A stretch of 57,561 bases of DNA, from contig NZ_JFKB01000023.1 in the NCBI RefSeq assembly GCF_002115745.1, forward strand, positions 1-57,561. The letters run 5' to 3'. The stretch is from Thalassospira alkalitolerans (GTDB lineage: Bacteria > Pseudomonadota > Alphaproteobacteria > Rhodospirillales > Thalassospiraceae). Below the pieces are notes generated by a model. That model did no database searches and was not told the origin of the DNA. It saw only the letters and a list, made by a program, of their open reading frames with translations. Below, piece after piece: positions 8,150 through 16,262 of this stretch; the first letter of the stretch is position 1; the number at the start of each line of letters is the position of its first letter. The position numbers were made by a program, and so were the translations under genes.

Positions 8150-9862
8150 ATGAGTCTTTTTGGTGCAATGATTTCCGGTGTTTCCGGCCTGAATGCCCAG
8201 TCCCAGAATCTGGGCGTCATTTCGGACAATATCTCAAACCTCAACACAATCGGTTACAAAGGTACGGTCGGACGTTTCTCGACACTTGTAACTGAATCAG
8301 CAACCAATACCAGATACACCCCCGGCGGTGTAAGGTTCCACCCGACGGCATTAATCAGCAAACAAGGCCTGCTTCAAGCAACGTCGTCGACAACAGCCGC
8401 CGCAATTTCCGGCGATGGCTTTTTTGTCGTCCGTGATACGAACAGCCCTGGTTCGGACAACGAGATATTCTTTACTCGTGCGGGTGACTTCAAACCTGAT
8501 GATGACGGCTATTTACGTAATACTGCCGGATATTATGTCCAGGGTTGGGCGACTGACCGTAATGGTAATCTTCTTGACCCGGCAGGAACGGCAACAACAT
8601 CAAACAGCTCTGCAGTCTCCGATCTGCAAGTGCTTGATATCAACTCGATCCTGACCGCAGCTGCGTCAACGACGAGCATCGAGTTCGGGGCCAACCTTAA
8701 TCGCAATGAAACAGCCTTTGTAGGCGGTTCTAATGTTTCCACCACATTAGGCGTTGACGGCACCGCTGCCCTTGCCGGTCAAGCGGGTATCACCGCTGGT
8801 GATAGTTTCGACATCACTTATAATGGTACCACCACAACAATTACGATCGCCGCCGGCGAAACACTTTCAGATATTGCCGCCAAAATTAGTGCCGTTACCG
8901 GCGCAACAGCAACGGCAACCTCCACCGGTGCAAACGATACCCTGACCATTACAGGATCCTTCGCTGACCAAGATGTTGTCATAACCAACAACAACAATAC
9001 CCCGCTGACAGCACTTGGCTTTACCGGGCCTTTCCCGGCAACTTTGGCTGCGACCTATACCGGTGGTGACCTAGCATCCGGCACTGTTGCAGAAAACAAC
9101 ACCATGCCGGTTACAATTTTTGATTCTCTTGGTTCGGCGCATGTCGTCCAATTGCAGGTGATCAAACTGGGGCAAAACCGTTGGGGGTTTGAACTGACAG
9201 GCAGCACTGCTGCCGATGAGCTTGACCCCGCCCTTCACCCCGACGGATTGATACAATCCGGTATCATCACCTTTAATGGCGATGGCAGCCTCCGGACTTT
9301 TACTGATAATGCCGAAACAACAAATCTTGTCGACCAGGATATCGCCGTTAACTGGAGCAATGGTTCGAACGCCAATCAAATTACCATTGATCTCGGCATT
9401 GTTGGCCTGACAAACGGCGTCACCCAGTTTGGTGCAGGCAGTGACTCCAACGGCAACCTTGTTGAGTATGATACCAAATTCATCAACCAAGACGGTGCGC
9501 AAGCCGGTTCCATGGTGAACTATGGCTTCACCGAAGATGGCTTCCTTCAGGTCGAGTTCGCCAATGGCGTAAAACGTCCGATCTACAAACTGGCAATTGC
9601 CACCTTCGAAGCCCCCGATGAAATGGAAAACCATACTGGTAACGTTTACCGTCAGACCCGTGAATCAGGTGACTACCTGCTACGTGAACCGGGCCTGAAT
9701 GGTGCAGGTAACGTTGTGGCATCCGCTCTTGAATCGTCAAACGTTGACCTCGCCGTGGAATTCACAAATATGATTGTGACCCAGCGCGCCTATTCGGCAA
9801 ATACCAAGACGATCACCACGACCGATGAAATGCTCGACGAGCTGATCCGTATCAAACGGTAA
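8150..9862 (+). CDS. flgE: Flagellar hook protein FlgE
   Basis: FlgE polymerises into the hook that joins the rod to the filament. The N-terminal signature (MSLFGAMISGVSGLNAQSQ, then ISDNISNLNTIGYKG) and the C-terminal signature (VEFTNMIVTQRAYSANTKTI) are both clear. The 570-residue length is at the long end of the family because of beta-rich Thr/Ser insertions about residues 190-320. The ribosome-binding site is GGAG just upstream. Two hairpins follow, the second a strong terminator. Confidence 0.97.
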   Translation: MSLFGAMISGVSGLNAQSQNLGVISDNISNLNTIGYKGTVGRFSTLVTESATNTRYTPGGVRFHPTALISKQGLLQATSSTTAAAISGDGFFVVRDTNSPGSDNEIFFTRAGDFKPDDDGYLRNTAGYYVQGWATDRNGNLLDPAGTATTSNSSAVSDLQVLDINSILTAAASTTSIEFGANLNRNETAFVGGSNVSTTLGVDGTAALAGQAGITAGDSFDITYNGTTTTITIAAGETLSDIAAKISAVTGATATATSTGANDTLTITGSFADQDVVITNNNNTPLTALGFTGPFPATLAATYTGGDLASGTVAENNTMPVTIFDSLGSAHVVQLQVIKLGQNRWGFELTGSTAADELDPALHPDGLIQSGIITFNGDGSLRTFTDNAETTNLVDQDIAVNWSNGSNANQITIDLGIVGLTNGVTQFGAGSDSNGNLVEYDTKFINQDGAQAGSMVNYGFTEDGFLQVEFANGVKRPIYKLAIATFEAPDEMENHTGNVYRQTRESGDYLLREPGLNGAGNVVASALESSNVDLAVEFTNMIVTQRAYSANTKTITTTDEMLDELIRIKR

Positions 9863-9874
9863 TTAGCTGATACC

Positions 9875-9899
9875 ATCGGGGTGCTTTTGCTACCCCGAT
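9875..9899 (+). terminator. Hairpin directly after flgE
   Basis: ATCGGGGT (9875-9882) pairs perfectly with ACCCCGAT (9892-9899). There is no T tract behind it. It is the first of two stacked hairpins and may act with the stronger one at 9923. Confidence 0.45.
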
Positions 9900-9922
9900 A
9901 GACTGCATATTTACAAAGACTC

Positions 9923-9951
9923 GCCCGGCTTTTACAGCCGGGCTTCTTTTT
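9923..9951 (+). terminator. Intrinsic terminator of the fliK-flgD-flgE unit
   Basis: GCCCGGCT (9923-9930) and AGCCGGGC (9936-9943) form a perfect 8-bp stem with a 5-base loop, followed by TTCTTTTT. This is a classical Rho-independent terminator. Confidence 0.85.
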
Positions 9952-10173
9952 GGTAACATTACTACCTACATAAAGAGCTGCATATTGATCTCGCCAAAGA
10001 TATAAATGATTCAAATCGCTGGCGAATTTTGAACACATTAACCGGCAAAAATTGCCGATCGTTAACCTGTTCTTCAATATGGGCTTCTATTCGTTAAGAG
10101 TACCGGTAGCAATTGTGCGGACATCTACCGGTACATGGGACAGTGGTAACAATCGATCCGGGAGCAACCGAAC

Positions 10174-11823
10174 GTGGGCGGTTTTTTACAAACCCTAAAA
10201 GGTCTTGGACCAACACGCCTGATGGCCATCAGCGGCGTCGGGGTATTGCTGCTTGTGTTTTTCGCGTTTCTAATCCTGCGCGTATCGGCACCGAATATGG
10301 AATTGCTGTATCGCGATCTTGATCCGACCGATGCCAGCCAGATTGTCAATCAGCTGGAAGAACAGCAGATCAGTTACCAACTGCTCAATAACGGCACAGA
10401 AATTCTTGTCCCGGCCGATCAGGTCAACCGCATGCGCCTTTCGATGGCCGAGAATGGCCTGCCAACCGGTGGTTCTGTCGGTTACGAAGTCTTTGACAAA
10501 GGCAGCGGTCTTGGTGCCACCAGCTTCGAACAAAATATCAATCATGTCCGCGCCCTTGAAGGCGAACTGGCCCGAACTATCGCTGCGATCCAGTCGATTC
10601 AACAGGCACGTGTTCATCTGGTTTTGCCCAAACGCCAGATGTTTTCACGCGAAACGCAATCCGCAAGTGCGTCAATTGCCGTTAAAATGGCCGGTGGGGA
10701 ATTAAAACCCGAACAGGTTCTTGCGATCCAACATCTGGTCGCCGCCGCGGTCCCGCAATTAACGCCGGGCAAGGTTTCAATCATCGATGAACGCGGCCGT
10801 CTTCTGGCACGTGGGCAGGGCGAAGAGCAATCATCAACCTTCCTGACCCAGACCGCAGACGAAATGCGCATCCGCAATGAAACACGCCTGCGCAACACAA
10901 TCGAAGACTTGCTGTCCCGGTCTTTGGGTTCTGGCGAAGTCCGCGCCGAAGTCTCGGTCGAAATGGATTTCAACAAGATCACGACCGCGAACGAACGCTT
11001 TGACCCCGAAGAACGGGTCGTGCGCTCCAGCCAGACGATTGATGAAAGCTCAACCAACACCGAAACCGAAGGCAATGACCCGGTAACCCTGCAAAACAAC
11101 CTGCCAGATCCCAATCTTGGCGCGCAAGGTGCTGGTACCAACAGTCAGGAAACACGCAGCGAAGAAACCGTCAATTACGAGATTTCCAAAACCACCACAA
11201 CCAAGATCAAGGAAATCGGCGAGATTTCGCGCGTTACGGTTGCTGTTCTGGTTGATGGCACCTACACGACCGATGAAAACGGCGAAAAAGTTTATCAGGA
11301 ACGTTCCCCTGACGATCTGGAGAAAATTGCGGCCCTTGTCCGCAGCGCAATCGGCTATGACCCGGCGCGCAGTGATCAGGTCGAAGTCATCAATATGAGA
11401 TTTGCTGACACCACGGATCTGTTCGCGGACGAGGCAATCGACTCCTTCCTCGGACTTGATAAAGCCGAGATATTCCGCATCGCCGAGATGCTGGTTCTTG
11501 CCATCGTCGCCATTCTGGTCATCCTTCTAGTGGTTCGCCCGCTGCTAACACGTGCCTTTGAAACCCTGCCAAGTGCCGCCGACATGGCCCAGCGCCAGTT
11601 GCTGGCAGAAGATATGACCGCCGACGGCACCCCGGCCCTTGCAGGCCCGGCACCGGTGCCAATGGCCCCGGGTATGGGCGATGAAGGCGATGAATTGATC
11701 AATCTGTCCATGGTTGAAGGCCGCGTCAAAGCATCCTCGGTCAAGAAGATCGGCGAGATTGTGGACAAACACCCGGAAGAAGCCCTGTCGATCATTCGCA
11801 ACTGGCTGTATCAGGAAAGCTGA
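10174..11823 (+). CDS. fliF: Flagellar MS-ring protein FliF
   Basis: FliF builds the MS-ring in the inner membrane, the base for rod, export gate and C-ring. The 549 residues contain an N-terminal membrane segment (about 14-34), the YscJ/FliF periplasmic domain (about 45-220 with the NINHVRALEGELARTI motif), the FliF C domain, a second membrane segment (about 430-455) and a cytoplasmic tail ending DKHPEEALSIIRNWLYQES, the type of helix that binds FliG. The start is a GTG with a GGGAGC ribosome-binding site at 10160. Downstream come fliH and fliN; fliG, normally next, is absent although the FliG-binding tail is intact. Confidence 0.97.
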   Translation: MGGFLQTLKGLGPTRLMAISGVGVLLLVFFAFLILRVSAPNMELLYRDLDPTDASQIVNQLEEQQISYQLLNNGTEILVPADQVNRMRLSMAENGLPTGGSVGYEVFDKGSGLGATSFEQNINHVRALEGELARTIAAIQSIQQARVHLVLPKRQMFSRETQSASASIAVKMAGGELKPEQVLAIQHLVAAAVPQLTPGKVSIIDERGRLLARGQGEEQSSTFLTQTADEMRIRNETRLRNTIEDLLSRSLGSGEVRAEVSVEMDFNKITTANERFDPEERVVRSSQTIDESSTNTETEGNDPVTLQNNLPDPNLGAQGAGTNSQETRSEETVNYEISKTTTTKIKEIGEISRVTVAVLVDGTYTTDENGEKVYQERSPDDLEKIAALVRSAIGYDPARSDQVEVINMRFADTTDLFADEAIDSFLGLDKAEIFRIAEMLVLAIVAILVILLVVRPLLTRAFETLPSAADMAQRQLLAEDMTADGTPALAGPAPVPMAPGMGDEGDELINLSMVEGRVKASSVKKIGEIVDKHPEEALSIIRNWLYQES

Positions 11824-11904
11824 TTTTCCTGATACCCTTATCGAAAGGATGGCGACACAGTGTCGCCTGCCTGTTTGTCGCACAATCCAAACCAGCGGTT
11901 CGAT

Positions 11905-13263
11905 ATGACGGCCATTGAAAAGTTCAAATTTTCGCTCAGTTTCGATAATGAGGATAACGTCATTCGCTCGTCAGGCGATGACGACGAACATTATTCACTG
12001 ACGAAAAAGAAGAAAAAAAAGGAAGACGAAGCACCGCCCCCGCCGCCCCCGGTCTATACTGAGGAACAGGCTGCCCAAATGATTGCCGAAGCAGAAGCCA
12101 CAGCGCGTGAAATCGCGCAGGCAGAAGGATTGGCACAGGGGATAGAACAGGGCCGTGCCGAAATTCTTGCGTCACTCGAACAAGCCATGAAGGATGCCAC
12201 CGAGAAATTGGCCGAAAAACTGGCCGAAATTGATGAGCATCAGAAACGCGCCAATGCCCGCATCAACGAAGATGCCATTAATGTTTCGCTTGGCATCATG
12301 CGCAAAATCGCACCGGCTTGGTCACAACAGTATCAACTGACCGAAATCGAAAGCATTGTTCGTCAATGCCTTGCCAATCTGTTTGATGTCCCAAAGGTTA
12401 TTGTCAAAGTACATCCCGATATCGAAACCATGCTGTCGGAAACGGTTGAAAAACTTGCCGTGTCACGCGGTTTTTCGGGCAAGGTTGCTGTTATCAGCGA
12501 AATCGATATTGCACTTGGCGATTGCCACGTATCCTGGGGCGATGGAACGGCCGTTCGCAATACCAAACGCGTTTGGGCTGAAATCAACGACATTGTCGAA
12601 CGCGCCCTTGAGGCGCACGCCGATGAACACAGCTTACCCGAATCCGACATGGGTGATCCTGTTATTCAGGAAACCACACACAACGATTTGCCACCTGCGG
12701 CATCCCCTGCTCCGACGATGACACCCGCCGAAGAAACCCCGGCAGAAAGCCCGTCATCCCCGGAACCGCTGGTGCAGGAACCTAAAATCGCGGAACAGGC
12801 AAGACAGTCAGCACCATCAACAGAAACCGTTGCACAAGATATCCAGCCAGATATGGCGACCGATGCAACCAAACCCGATGCACAAGCAGGCGAACAGAAC
12901 TCTTCACCGTCTGAAAGACCGACAGGCCCGAAAGCAGAATCCGAAGCAATATCGTTGTCCCCCGACGCAGAAACACCTGAAACCGCATCGGGAACACCGC
13001 CGCAAACGGATATGAACACGGGTATCGCGGGTGATGATAGTGATGCCCTAGCCAGTGAGAGTACAAACACTTCACAACCGGCCCCCGAAATACCGCCTTT
13101 GGCCAAAGAAGAAGGCCATGGTACAGAACAGGTTAATATGCAAACATCCCCCCAAGATGATGCGTTGCACAGTGAAATCGGCACAAAAGGCAAAAACGAC
13201 CCGCCGCAACAGGATGGGGATCCTCGGCAGGCAAATCAAAAGCCCGATACGACCGATATGTAA
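11905..13263 (+). CDS. fliH: Flagellar assembly protein FliH / FlbE-like
   Basis: FliH-type regulator of the export ATPase FliI; the Caulobacter equivalent in this operon position is FlbE. The start chosen (ATG 11905, 452 residues) opens with TAIEKFKFSLSFDNED, typical of this family. An alternative GTG at 11860 has a better-placed AAGGAT ribosome-binding site but lies inside a 17-base palindrome. Residues about 30-250 form a Pro stretch, a charged coiled coil and the FliH C domain. After about residue 250 there is a tail of roughly 200 residues, rich in Pro, Glu, Thr and Ser and lacking family similarity by eye. It lies between fliF and fliN. Confidence 0.85.
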   Translation: MTAIEKFKFSLSFDNEDNVIRSSGDDDEHYSLTKKKKKKEDEAPPPPPPVYTEEQAAQMIAEAEATAREIAQAEGLAQGIEQGRAEILASLEQAMKDATEKLAEKLAEIDEHQKRANARINEDAINVSLGIMRKIAPAWSQQYQLTEIESIVRQCLANLFDVPKVIVKVHPDIETMLSETVEKLAVSRGFSGKVAVISEIDIALGDCHVSWGDGTAVRNTKRVWAEINDIVERALEAHADEHSLPESDMGDPVIQETTHNDLPPAASPAPTMTPAEETPAESPSSPEPLVQEPKIAEQARQSAPSTETVAQDIQPDMATDATKPDAQAGEQNSSPSERPTGPKAESEAISLSPDAETPETASGTPPQTDMNTGIAGDDSDALASESTNTSQPAPEIPPLAKEEGHGTEQVNMQTSPQDDALHSEIGTKGKNDPPQQDGDPRQANQKPDTTDM

Positions 13264-13293
13264 CGCGGAACGCTGAAGGATCAGGAGACGAAT

Positions 13294-13656
13294 ATGGCAG
13301 ATGATGAAGACCTTGAGCTCTCGGACCTCGACAATGACGATATCGAGCTAGAGGGCGAAGGCACCGAACTTCTGGCTGCCGCCGAAATCGGCGGCGAAGG
13401 CATGAAAACTTCAAAAGACCTGGAAGCGGTATACGATATTCCCGTCCAGGTTTCTGCAGTTTTGGGAAAAGCAACCATGCAGGTAAGCCAGTTGCTAAAA
13501 CTGGGCCGTGGTGCTGTTGTTGAGCTTGACCGCAAGGTTGGGGAAGCTATTGATATTTATGTGAACAACCGTTTGGTCGCACGTGGCGAAGTGGTGGTTG
13601 TTGAAGACCGTCTCGGGGTAACCATGACGGAAATCATCAAGTCCGAGAAAAACTAG
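13294..13656 (+). CDS. fliN: Flagellar motor switch protein FliN
   Basis: FliN forms most of the lower C-ring and binds the switch partner FliM and CheY-P. The 120-residue protein has an acidic N-terminal leader (about 1-45) and a standard SpoA domain (about 48-118) with the motif QLLKLGRGAVVELDRKVGE and YVNNRLVARGEVVVVEDRLGV. A CAGGAG ribosome-binding site precedes the ATG. It lies in the fliF-fliH-fliN order seen in Caulobacter, without fliG. Confidence 0.96.
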   Translation: MADDEDLELSDLDNDDIELEGEGTELLAAAEIGGEGMKTSKDLEAVYDIPVQVSAVLGKATMQVSQLLKLGRGAVVELDRKVGEAIDIYVNNRLVARGEVVVVEDRLGVTMTEIIKSEKN

Positions 13657-13679
13657 TCTTTTTAAGAGGATAAGCGAGA

Positions 13680-14474
13680 ATGGCCGACGGGGGGACTAAA
13701 ACGTCGTTTGATATTGCGACGGTAGCAGGGCTGATTATCGGCTTTGCGCTTGTTATTGCGGCGATCATATTTGGGGGATCGCCCGGGGCATTTATCGATA
13801 TTCCATCCGTTTTGATCGTGATTGGGGGCACTGCGGCAATTACCGCGGTCAGTTTTGCCCTTGGCGAGTTTCTGGGCGCAGGCAAGGTTTTGATGCGGAC
13901 GATTTTCTATAAATCGCGCAACCCCGCCGATGCTGCCCTACAGATTCTGCAACTGGCTGAAATCGCCCGCAAAGGTGGCGTTTTGTCCCTTCAGGGGCAC
14001 CTCGACAGCTTGCAAAGCGAAGAATATCTATGGAAGGGTCTGTCGCTGGTCGTTGACGGAACACCTGCCGAAGAAGTTGAGGCCATCATGCGCAAGGACA
14101 TGAATGCCACGATTGGCCGCCACCAAAAAGGGGCAAACATCATGAAAAAGGCCGGTGACGTTGCCCCGGCCATGGGCCTGATCGGGACACTGATCGGTCT
14201 GGTACAGATGCTTGGCAACTTGGACGATCCGTCCTCGATCGGTCCGTCGATGGCCGTTGCCCTTCTAACCACTTTCTATGGTGCGGTTTTGGCCAACATG
14301 GTGTTCATGCCTTTGGCGGGTAAACTTGAACGCAACTCGGGCGAAGAAGAACTTTTGAATTCGGTTTACATGGTGGGGGCTGTCTCCATCGGGCGACAGG
14401 AAAATCCCCGTCGTTTGGAAATGCTGATCAATTCGATCCTGCCGCCGTCAAAACGCGTAAGCTATTTCGATTGA
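13680..14474 (+). CDS. motA: Flagellar stator protein MotA (PomA/short type)
   Basis: MotA-family proton or sodium channel subunit of the stator. The 264-residue protein has four predicted membrane spans (about 15-35, 42-62, 155-175, 190-210). The conserved cytoplasmic loop and the GLIGTLIGLVQMLGNLDDP segment before span three resemble PomA-type short MotA proteins. No motB follows, so its partner must be encoded elsewhere. It is 23 bases after fliN and precedes flbD, so the stator subunit is probably co-transcribed with the C-ring gene. Ion specificity cannot be read from this sequence. Confidence 0.92.
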   Translation: MADGGTKTSFDIATVAGLIIGFALVIAAIIFGGSPGAFIDIPSVLIVIGGTAAITAVSFALGEFLGAGKVLMRTIFYKSRNPADAALQILQLAEIARKGGVLSLQGHLDSLQSEEYLWKGLSLVVDGTPAEEVEAIMRKDMNATIGRHQKGANIMKKAGDVAPAMGLIGTLIGLVQMLGNLDDPSSIGPSMAVALLTTFYGAVLANMVFMPLAGKLERNSGEEELLNSVYMVGAVSIGRQENPRRLEMLINSILPPSKRVSYFD

Positions 14475-14550
14475 TCGGTCCTTTGGCCTGTACAGGCGTA
14501 ATCCGCCATCGGGAATTACCATCGGTAACTAAGCGGAAAGAGATGAGACT

Positions 14551-16173
14551 ATGCAGGTATTGATCGTTGGTGGACTGGGCGGTCAGATCGGCGCAGCCAG
14601 CAAGATCGCAATGGCACGTGGCGCAACGGTTCAGTTGGCTGAAAGCGTTACAACGTCGCTGAACATCCTGCGCGCGGGCAATCGTATTGACCTTGTCATG
14701 GCCGACATCACCCTTGATGTCGCCGCCCTGATCGAGGCCATGCATCGTGAACGCATCAATGTTCCGGTCGTGGCATGCGGCATTGGCAACGATGTCAACG
14801 GTGCGGTCAATGCGATCAAAGCCGGTGCACAGGAATTCATTCCCCTGCCGCCCGAAGCAGACCTGATTGCCGCAATCCTTGAAGCCGTCACCGAAGAAAG
14901 CCACGCACTGATCCATCGCGATGCCCGCATGGCCGAAACGCTGCGTCTTGCAGAACAGGTCGCCAAAAGCAACGCCACGATCCTGATCACCGGCGAAAGC
15001 GGTACAGGCAAGGAAATTGTCAGCCGGTTCGTCCACCGCAAGTCCAAGCGTGCAGACAAACCGTTTGTTGCCGTAAACTGTGCTGCGATCCCCGAAAACC
15101 TTATGGAATCGGAACTGTTCGGCCACGAAAAAGGTGCCTTTACCGGTGCCCAGGCACGGCGTATCGGCAAATTCGAAGAAGCCAACCACGGCACGCTTTT
15201 GCTTGATGAAATCAGCGAAATGGATGTCCGCCTGCAGGCAAAGCTGCTGCGCGCCATTCAGGAAAAGGAAATTGATCGTCTGGGCGGCAAAAGCCCGGTC
15301 AAGATCGATGTCCGCATTCTGGCAACCTCGAACCGCAATCTTGAGGCCGAGGTCAATGCCGGTAATTTCCGCGAGGATTTGTATTTCCGCCTGAACGTTG
15401 TCAATCTTGATATTCCAAGCTTGCGTGAACGCCCGGATGACATCCCGATACTGGCCGAATTCTTTGTCAAAAAATATTCCGATGCCAATGATGTACCGGT
15501 GCGCCCGATCAGCCCGCTTGCGATCACGCGCCTGCGCAGCCATCACTGGCGCGGCAATGTCCGCGAACTTGAAAACACCATGCACCGTGCGGTTCTGATT
15601 GCCGGGCCGACCGAAATCGGCCCCGAAGCCATCATGCTGTCCGGGGCTGGCAGCAGCGAACCCGGCTGGCAATCTGCCCCGCCGCCCGCCGCAGCGCCCG
15701 CACCGGTATATGCACCGGCTGCGGAACCAATGGCGCCCGGAACAACGGCCCCGGCAGAACCGGCTTCCCATACGCCAAATGCCCCGTCACGGGCAAGTTC
15801 GGCCTATGCCAACGCCAATGCGGCCTATGGTGGTGCGACCTATCGCCCGGCGAACCCAACACCACAAACACCTTCGCCAACGGACGACAACAATCACTAT
15901 CCTGCCCCCTGCCCGGCAGAACCGGTCGATTACGATGCGCCAGGCCATGACGAAAATATCGCCCCGGACGGTTCGGTAACGGCGGCCCTTGTCGGGCGCA
16001 CGGTTGCCGATGTTGAACGCGACCTGATTATTGATACGTTAAAGCATTGCTTTGGCAACCGAACCCATGCCGCAAATATTCTGGGGATTTCGATCCGCAC
16101 ACTGCGCAACAAGCTGCGTCAATATACCGACGAAGGCCGCGCCGTTCCTCAGCCCGGCAACGTGCAGGACTGA
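14551..16173 (+). CDS. flbD: Sigma-54-dependent flagellar regulator FlbD
   Basis: FlbD is the bacterial enhancer-binding protein that activates late flagellar sigma-54 promoters and represses early ones. The 540 residues comprise a receiver-like N-domain (1-115), an AAA+ domain with Walker A GESGTGKE (148-155), GAFTGA (195-200) and Walker B LLLDE (216-220), a Pro/Ala-rich linker (about 365-475) and a Fis-type HTH near the C-terminus ([19 protein letters not shown]). The usual paired acidic residues near position 8 are Gly-Gly, so it looks like a pseudo-receiver not switched by phosphorylation; in Caulobacter FlbD is instead controlled by FliX. It sits in the fliF operon and can act on the -24/-12 sites found upstream of fliD and fliK. 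Confidence 0.95.
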   Translation: MQVLIVGGLGGQIGAASKIAMARGATVQLAESVTTSLNILRAGNRIDLVMADITLDVAALIEAMHRERINVPVVACGIGNDVNGAVNAIKAGAQEFIPLPPEADLIAAILEAVTEESHALIHRDARMAETLRLAEQVAKSNATILITGESGTGKEIVSRFVHRKSKRADKPFVAVNCAAIPENLMESELFGHEKGAFTGAQARRIGKFEEANHGTLLLDEISEMDVRLQAKLLRAIQEKEIDRLGGKSPVKIDVRILATSNRNLEAEVNAGNFREDLYFRLNVVNLDIPSLRERPDDIPILAEFFVKKYSDANDVPVRPISPLAITRLRSHHWRGNVRELENTMHRAVLIAGPTEIGPEAIMLSGAGSSEPGWQSAPPPAAAPAPVYAPAAEPMAPGTTAPAEPASHTPNAPSRASSAYANANAAYGGATYRPANPTPQTPSPTDDNNHYPAPCPAEPVDYDAPGHDENIAPDGSVTAALVGRTVADVERDLIIDTLKHCFGNRTHAANILGISIRTLRNKLRQYTDEGRAVPQPGNVQD

Positions 16174-16262
16174 CCCATTACAAAAACGACCGGAGCGCCC
16201 CCATATCAAAACAAGGGAAGCGTTCCCGAACCGAGCAAACATTAAGGTAATCAACAGGCATT

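Larger units (their letters stand above)
9863..10173 (+). promoter_or_regulatory. flgE-fliF intergenic region
   Basis: This 311-base gap carries no gene. It holds two hairpins after flgE, then the presumed fliF promoter. Three TTAA elements occur close together (10039, 10062, 10094). The one at 10062-10076 reads TTAA-N7-TTCA, one base short of the CtrA box TTAA-N7-TTAA. In Caulobacter the fliF operon is directly CtrA-controlled and ctrA is in this window, so a CtrA site here is plausible but not shown. A palindrome, CGGCAAAAATTGCCG, lies at 10043-10057. Confidence 0.4.

Noticed and set aside
11860..11904. Upstream GTG start for fliH
   Set aside because: It has a ribosome-binding site but lies in a palindrome and adds residues with no family character; kept as an alternative only.
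14428..15771. Long open frame (447 codons) on the minus strand across flbD
   Set aside because: It lies wholly antisense to a clear flbD, has His/Gln/Asp composition typical of the reverse complement of GC-rich coding DNA, and resembles no protein.
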